Shown piece after piece: positions 7,158 to 8,602 of a stretch of 8,602 bases of DNA (the stretch's first letter is position 1; every line of letters starts with the position of its first letter). The translations under genes and the position numbers were made by a program. The notes under the pieces were generated by a model. It saw only the letters and a list, made by a program, of their open reading frames with translations, was not told the DNA's origin and did no database searches. Source of the DNA: an uncultured Bacteroidales bacterium (GTDB taxonomy: Bacteria; Bacteroidota; Bacteroidia; Bacteroidales; UBA932); NCBI GenBank assembly GCA_946627685.1, contig CAMOVV010000036.1, positions 1-8,602 on the forward strand, written 5' to 3'.

Positions 7158-7187
7158 AGGCAGATTCTTCGCTGACGCTCAGAATTA
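7158..7187 (+). repeat. Short dispersed repeat fragment after doublet A
   Basis: AGGCAGATTCTTCGCTGACG followed by CTCAGAATTA. The same start (AGGCAAATTCTTCGC) follows doublet B at 8566, and the AGATTCTTCGCTTCGCCC core is also part of the repeat at 8407. The doublet and this sequence therefore seem to form one composite element. Confidence 0.65.
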
Positions 7188-7197
7188 CAAAGCTGTA

Positions 7198-7234
7198 TTG
7201 CCAAAAGAAAACCCGCCTCAAAAGCCGTTGGCAA
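7198..7234 (-). repeat. Inverted repeat straddling the SGNH hydrolase stop codon
   Basis: TTGCCAA (7198-7204) and TTGGCAA (7228-7234) are perfect 7-bp arms with a 23-base loop around the stop at 7218-7220. On the minus strand T-rich stretches lie inside the loop rather than after the stem, so it is not a standard intrinsic terminator. It may still protect or end the transcript. Confidence 0.3.
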
Positions 7235-7979
7235 GGAAGGCGGCCTGGACTGCACCGATGCGGCGGTACCCCTCCTCGTTCATGTGAAGAAGGTCGTCAA
7301 GATAGAAAATATGAGCATTGAACCGGTTGATTCCCTGAAGGTTGAACTGGTCCAGCACGGGGATCCCATAATACAGGCAACAGTCTTTCTGGCCTTTCAC
7401 ATAATCTGCAAAAGTTTTCCCCGTCGCGTTGGTCTCCGTCGAGAAAGGATTACCTCCGCTGTCCTTGCTGAAGAACCGGAGGGAGGTGAAAAAATAGATT
7501 TCCGGCCGCGGATTCTTCTCCAGAATGGTTTTGATGCAATAGTTGATTCCCCCGCACTGGGTCGAAAGCTTTTCCGGGTCATACCCGTCGAATCCGGTAT
7601 AATCCTGCCACGTGCCGCACTCCCGGTTGCCATTGAAATCATTTGTCGATGCCCACAGGACGTAGATGTCGAAAATCCCTGCGGAATCCACCTGACGCTG
7701 GATGCTGTATCCCTGTTCCTTGGAAAAGCCCGCGCCGCCGACCCCGAAAGTAACGACCTCAGCCCCAAGAAGATCCGCCCAAATCCGTTTCGCCGCGTCG
7801 GCCTCCCGGTTCACCGAAAGAGACCCTCCGAACACGGCAATCCTCTTGCCGTAATTCTTTGACAGCCGGTATGGACTGGAAACGGCGGCAGACTTGTCCG
7901 GCATAATCACGCGGGAATGTTCCTGGCCGAAAGCGGCAATGGCCGAGGCCATAAGGACAATGACCAAAATTCTTTTCAT
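7218..7979 (-). CDS. Secreted SGNH/GDSL-like hydrolase
   Basis: 253 residues from ATG 7979. The N-terminus MKRILVIVLMASAIAAFGQ is a signal peptide, with likely cleavage after Gly18 and Gln at mature position 1, as is frequent in Bacteroidota. The SGNH blocks follow: nucleophile Ser53 in VFGGSLSVN (block I, GGS instead of the usual GDS), the glycine block FGVGGAGFS (78-86), Asn113 in ASTNDF (block III) and DLLH (229-232), the Asp-x-x-His of the catalytic triad. The enzyme is probably a periplasmic or extracellular esterase, perhaps a carbohydrate deacetylase; the substrate cannot be told. The frame stays open to 8096, but only 7979 gives a signal peptide at the N-terminus. It stands alone, convergent with glpF, and is flanked by repeats on both sides. 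Two Cys pairs (121/142 and 148/200-201) might form disulfides. Confidence 0.82.
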   Translation of the reverse strand: MKRILVIVLMASAIAAFGQEHSRVIMPDKSAAVSSPYRLSKNYGKRIAVFGGSLSVNREADAAKRIWADLLGAEVVTFGVGGAGFSKEQGYSIQRQVDSAGIFDIYVLWASTNDFNGNRECGTWQDYTGFDGYDPEKLSTQCGGINYCIKTILEKNPRPEIYFFTSLRFFSKDSGGNPFSTETNATGKTFADYVKGQKDCCLYYGIPVLDQFNLQGINRFNAHIFYLDDLLHMNEEGYRRIGAVQAAFLANGF

Positions 7980-7996
7980 GGCATAAAGGCTTTCTG

Positions 7997-8004
7997 CAAA
8001 CATA
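7997..8004 (-). promoter_or_regulatory. Candidate -7 promoter box for the SGNH hydrolase
   Basis: On the minus strand this reads TATGTTTG, an exact match to TAnnTTTG, 17 bases before the chosen ATG at 7979. It would give a very short leader of about 10-12 bases. No TTTG -33 element is seen at the normal distance. Confidence 0.4.
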
Positions 8005-8110
8005 GTCAAAAAAACGGTATTTCCGCAGTTCGCCGGGGAATGGGCCTGGCGGCAGCATGCCAATATGCCGGCACCTGCCTCACCGATTCCTTGCATAGTT
8101 GTACACCGAG

Positions 8111-8138
8111 TTACGCAAAAAACGCCAAAAACGTGTAA
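8111..8138. repeat. Twin palindrome, hydrolase-proximal copy
   Basis: TTACGC, 16 bases, GTGTAA: a 28-bp imperfect palindrome with an A-rich centre (AAAAAACGCCAAAAAC). It matches the second copy at 8163-8190 at 23 of 28 positions, with start-to-start distance exactly 52 bp. It lies about 107 bp upstream of the candidate -7 box. A dimeric regulator site is the simplest reading. Confidence 0.55.
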
Positions 8139-8162
8139 ATCAAATGCAATGCAGCATTTTGA

Positions 8163-8190
8163 TTACGCGAAAAACACCGAAATCGCGTAA
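8163..8190. repeat. Twin palindrome, distal copy
   Basis: TTACGC, 16 bases, GCGTAA; with its neighbours the arms extend to perfect 9-bp ATTACGCGA (8162-8170) and TCGCGTAAT (8183-8191). The centre GAAAAACACCGAAATC aligns with the proximal copy. Between the two copies lies a bulged palindrome (ATCAAATGC...GCATTTTGAT, 8139-8163). Confidence 0.6.
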
Positions 8191-8247
8191 TTCCCCGCAA
8201 TAAATATGCTCCCCCTCTATCTTATGTTTTCAGCATGTGGTTTTCAG

Positions 8248-8391
8248 CCACGATACAAGCGCTTTCGTGGATGAAAGGCGGCCTGGTGGGCGTCCCGGCA
8301 CCGCCGCCGACCGGGTACGGGGGCCGGCGGCTGCGGCAACGTCGGGCTGCGGAGAGCTTTGAAGGCTCTCCTCGCCCTCCGGCCGCTGCCG
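8248..8391 (+). other. G+C-rich stretch able to fold into three consecutive hairpins, possible structured RNA
   Basis: Hairpin 1 pairs CCACGA (8248-8253) with TCGTGG (8265-8270). Hairpin 2 pairs GGCGG and GGTG (8277-8281, 8285-8288) with CACC and CCGCC (8299-8302, 8304-8308). Hairpin 3 pairs CGGCTGCGGC (8328-8337), GGGC (8344-8347) and GGAGAGC (8351-8357) with GCTCTCC (8365-8371), GCCC (8374-8377) and GCCGCTGCCG (8382-8391), with a 7-base loop. I know no named RNA family that fits. It may be a small RNA, or only part of the adjoining repeat element; G+C-rich sequence folds easily by chance. Confidence 0.3.
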
Positions 8392-8406
8392 TCGAAGACG
8401 GGAGGC

Positions 8407-8442
8407 AGATTCTTCGCTTCGCCCTTCGACAGGCTCAGGGCA
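8407..8442 (-). repeat. 36-bp dispersed repeat, inverted copy
   Basis: The reverse complement of 6876-6911 with one mismatch. With that copy it forms a long inverted repeat enclosing the hydrolase gene and doublet A. It leads after 9 bases into stem-loop doublet B. Confidence 0.8.
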
Positions 8443-8451
8443 GCCCACTAT

Positions 8452-8565
8452 GTCACGACGACAACCATAGAGACGTTTCATTGCTGTCGTGACAGCAATT
8501 TCCGGGGAAATGTCAGTTTCTTTGCCACGACGACAACCAGACGCTACTTTCATTGCTGTCGTGAC
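8452..8565. repeat. Stem-loop doublet B: two 42-bp hairpins at 72-bp period
   Basis: Units at 8452-8493 and 8524-8565 with a 30-base spacer, laid out exactly as doublet A and in the same orientation. Overall the two doublets match at about 94 of 114 positions. The stems are almost unchanged, while the loop of the first unit (CATAGAGACGTTTC) has diverged strongly from the other three. The second unit has one stem change (GCCACGAC). Confidence 0.9.
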
Positions 8566-8598
8566 AGGCAAATTCTTCGCTTCGCCCAGAATGACATG
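8566..8598 (+). repeat. Short dispersed repeat fragment after doublet B
   Basis: AGGCAAATTCTTCGCTTCGC followed by CCAGAATGACATG. It corresponds to the sequence after doublet A at 7158 and to the mirrored end TGTCATTCTGA near 6861. The element may continue beyond the window. Confidence 0.6.
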
Positions 8599-8602
8599 AG
8601 AG

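Larger units (their letters stand above)
6850..7217. other. Convergent intergenic region between glpF and the SGNH hydrolase, repeat-rich
   Basis: These 368 bases hold no convincing gene. In order they contain a 36-base dispersed repeat (6876), a strong terminator hairpin (6924), a short minus-strand reading stretch that may be a gene remnant (6985), two 42-bp stem-loops at 72-bp period (7044-7157), a second dispersed repeat fragment (7158) and an inverted repeat that straddles the hydrolase stop codon (7198-7234). The short open frames found here are translations of the repeats. Confidence 0.75.
7980..8602. other. Long non-coding region upstream of the SGNH hydrolase
   Basis: No convincing gene is present in these 623 bases. 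They contain a candidate -7 box (7997), twin palindromes (8111-8190), three consecutive possible hairpins in G+C-rich sequence (8248-8391), an inverted copy of the 36-bp repeat (8407), stem-loop doublet B (8452) and a final repeat fragment to the edge. Open frames over 8235-8571 on both strands run through the repeats and have no protein character. Confidence 0.7.

Noticed and set aside
7980..8096. 39-codon N-terminal extension of the SGNH hydrolase
   Set aside because: It would bury the signal peptide inside the protein and cross the consensus -7 box; ATG 7979 starts precisely at the signal peptide.
8230..8571. Open frames on both strands over the right-edge region
   Set aside because: They run through dispersed repeats and hairpins, have biased composition (Arg, Pro, Ser, Ala) and no start context or recognisable domain.
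6850..8602. Insertion sequence or composite transposon around the hydrolase
   Set aside because: Repeats flank the gene, but no transposase, integrase or target-site duplication can be seen.

Overview
The window looks like a chromosomal segment of a G+C-rich member of the Bacteroidota, most likely order Bacteroidales. Three things point there. The thymidylate kinase is of the Bacteroidales type (FPRYDAPLWGDLISRFLRGEF... and EYGSFGLPRPDLN). The DoxX/MauE-like protein has the DCGCFG motif and a C-terminal part resembling Bacteroides homologues. Most promoters have no useful Shine-Dalgarno but do have matches to the Bacteroidota -7 box TAnnTTTG. The genus cannot be fixed from this sequence; an Alistipes/Rikenellaceae-like or uncultured gut or environmental Bacteroidales would fit.

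Layout. On the minus strand, 1-1389 holds tmk (dTMP kinase) and, overlapping it by ATGA, a DoxX/MauE-family membrane protein that runs off the left edge. A 102-bp divergent promoter region (1390-1491) separates tmk from a plus-strand pair, folP (dihydropteroate synthase) and a DUF389 membrane protein, with 3 bases between them. A new promoter with an inverted repeat at the predicted transcription start (3658-3708) opens a second plus-strand operon: a Tat-exported TIM-barrel 'sugar phosphate isomerase/epimerase'-like protein, glpK (glycerol kinase) and glpF (glycerol facilitator). GlpF and GlpK together give glycerol uptake and trapping as glycerol-3-phosphate. No glpD lies next to them, and the role of the secreted TIM-barrel protein in the operon is unknown. 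A strong hairpin terminator lies at 6924-6959.

The right end (6850-8602) is different: one minus-strand gene for a secreted SGNH/GDSL-like hydrolase (7218-7979) in a repeat-rich setting. On each side of it lies a pair of 42-bp stem-loops with an exact 72-bp period, followed by the same short dispersed repeat. A second 36-bp repeat occurs in inverted orientation on both sides (35/36 identical). Upstream of the hydrolase are two 28-bp imperfect palindromes set exactly 52 bp apart, then a G+C-rich stretch that can fold into three consecutive hairpins. No transposase, integrase, tRNA, rRNA or CRISPR locus is visible.

The parts most worth a second look are the hairpin-doublet repeat family, the twin palindromes upstream of the hydrolase, and the pairing of a Tat-exported TIM-barrel protein with glycerol uptake genes. 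No complete new defence or mobile system is evident.
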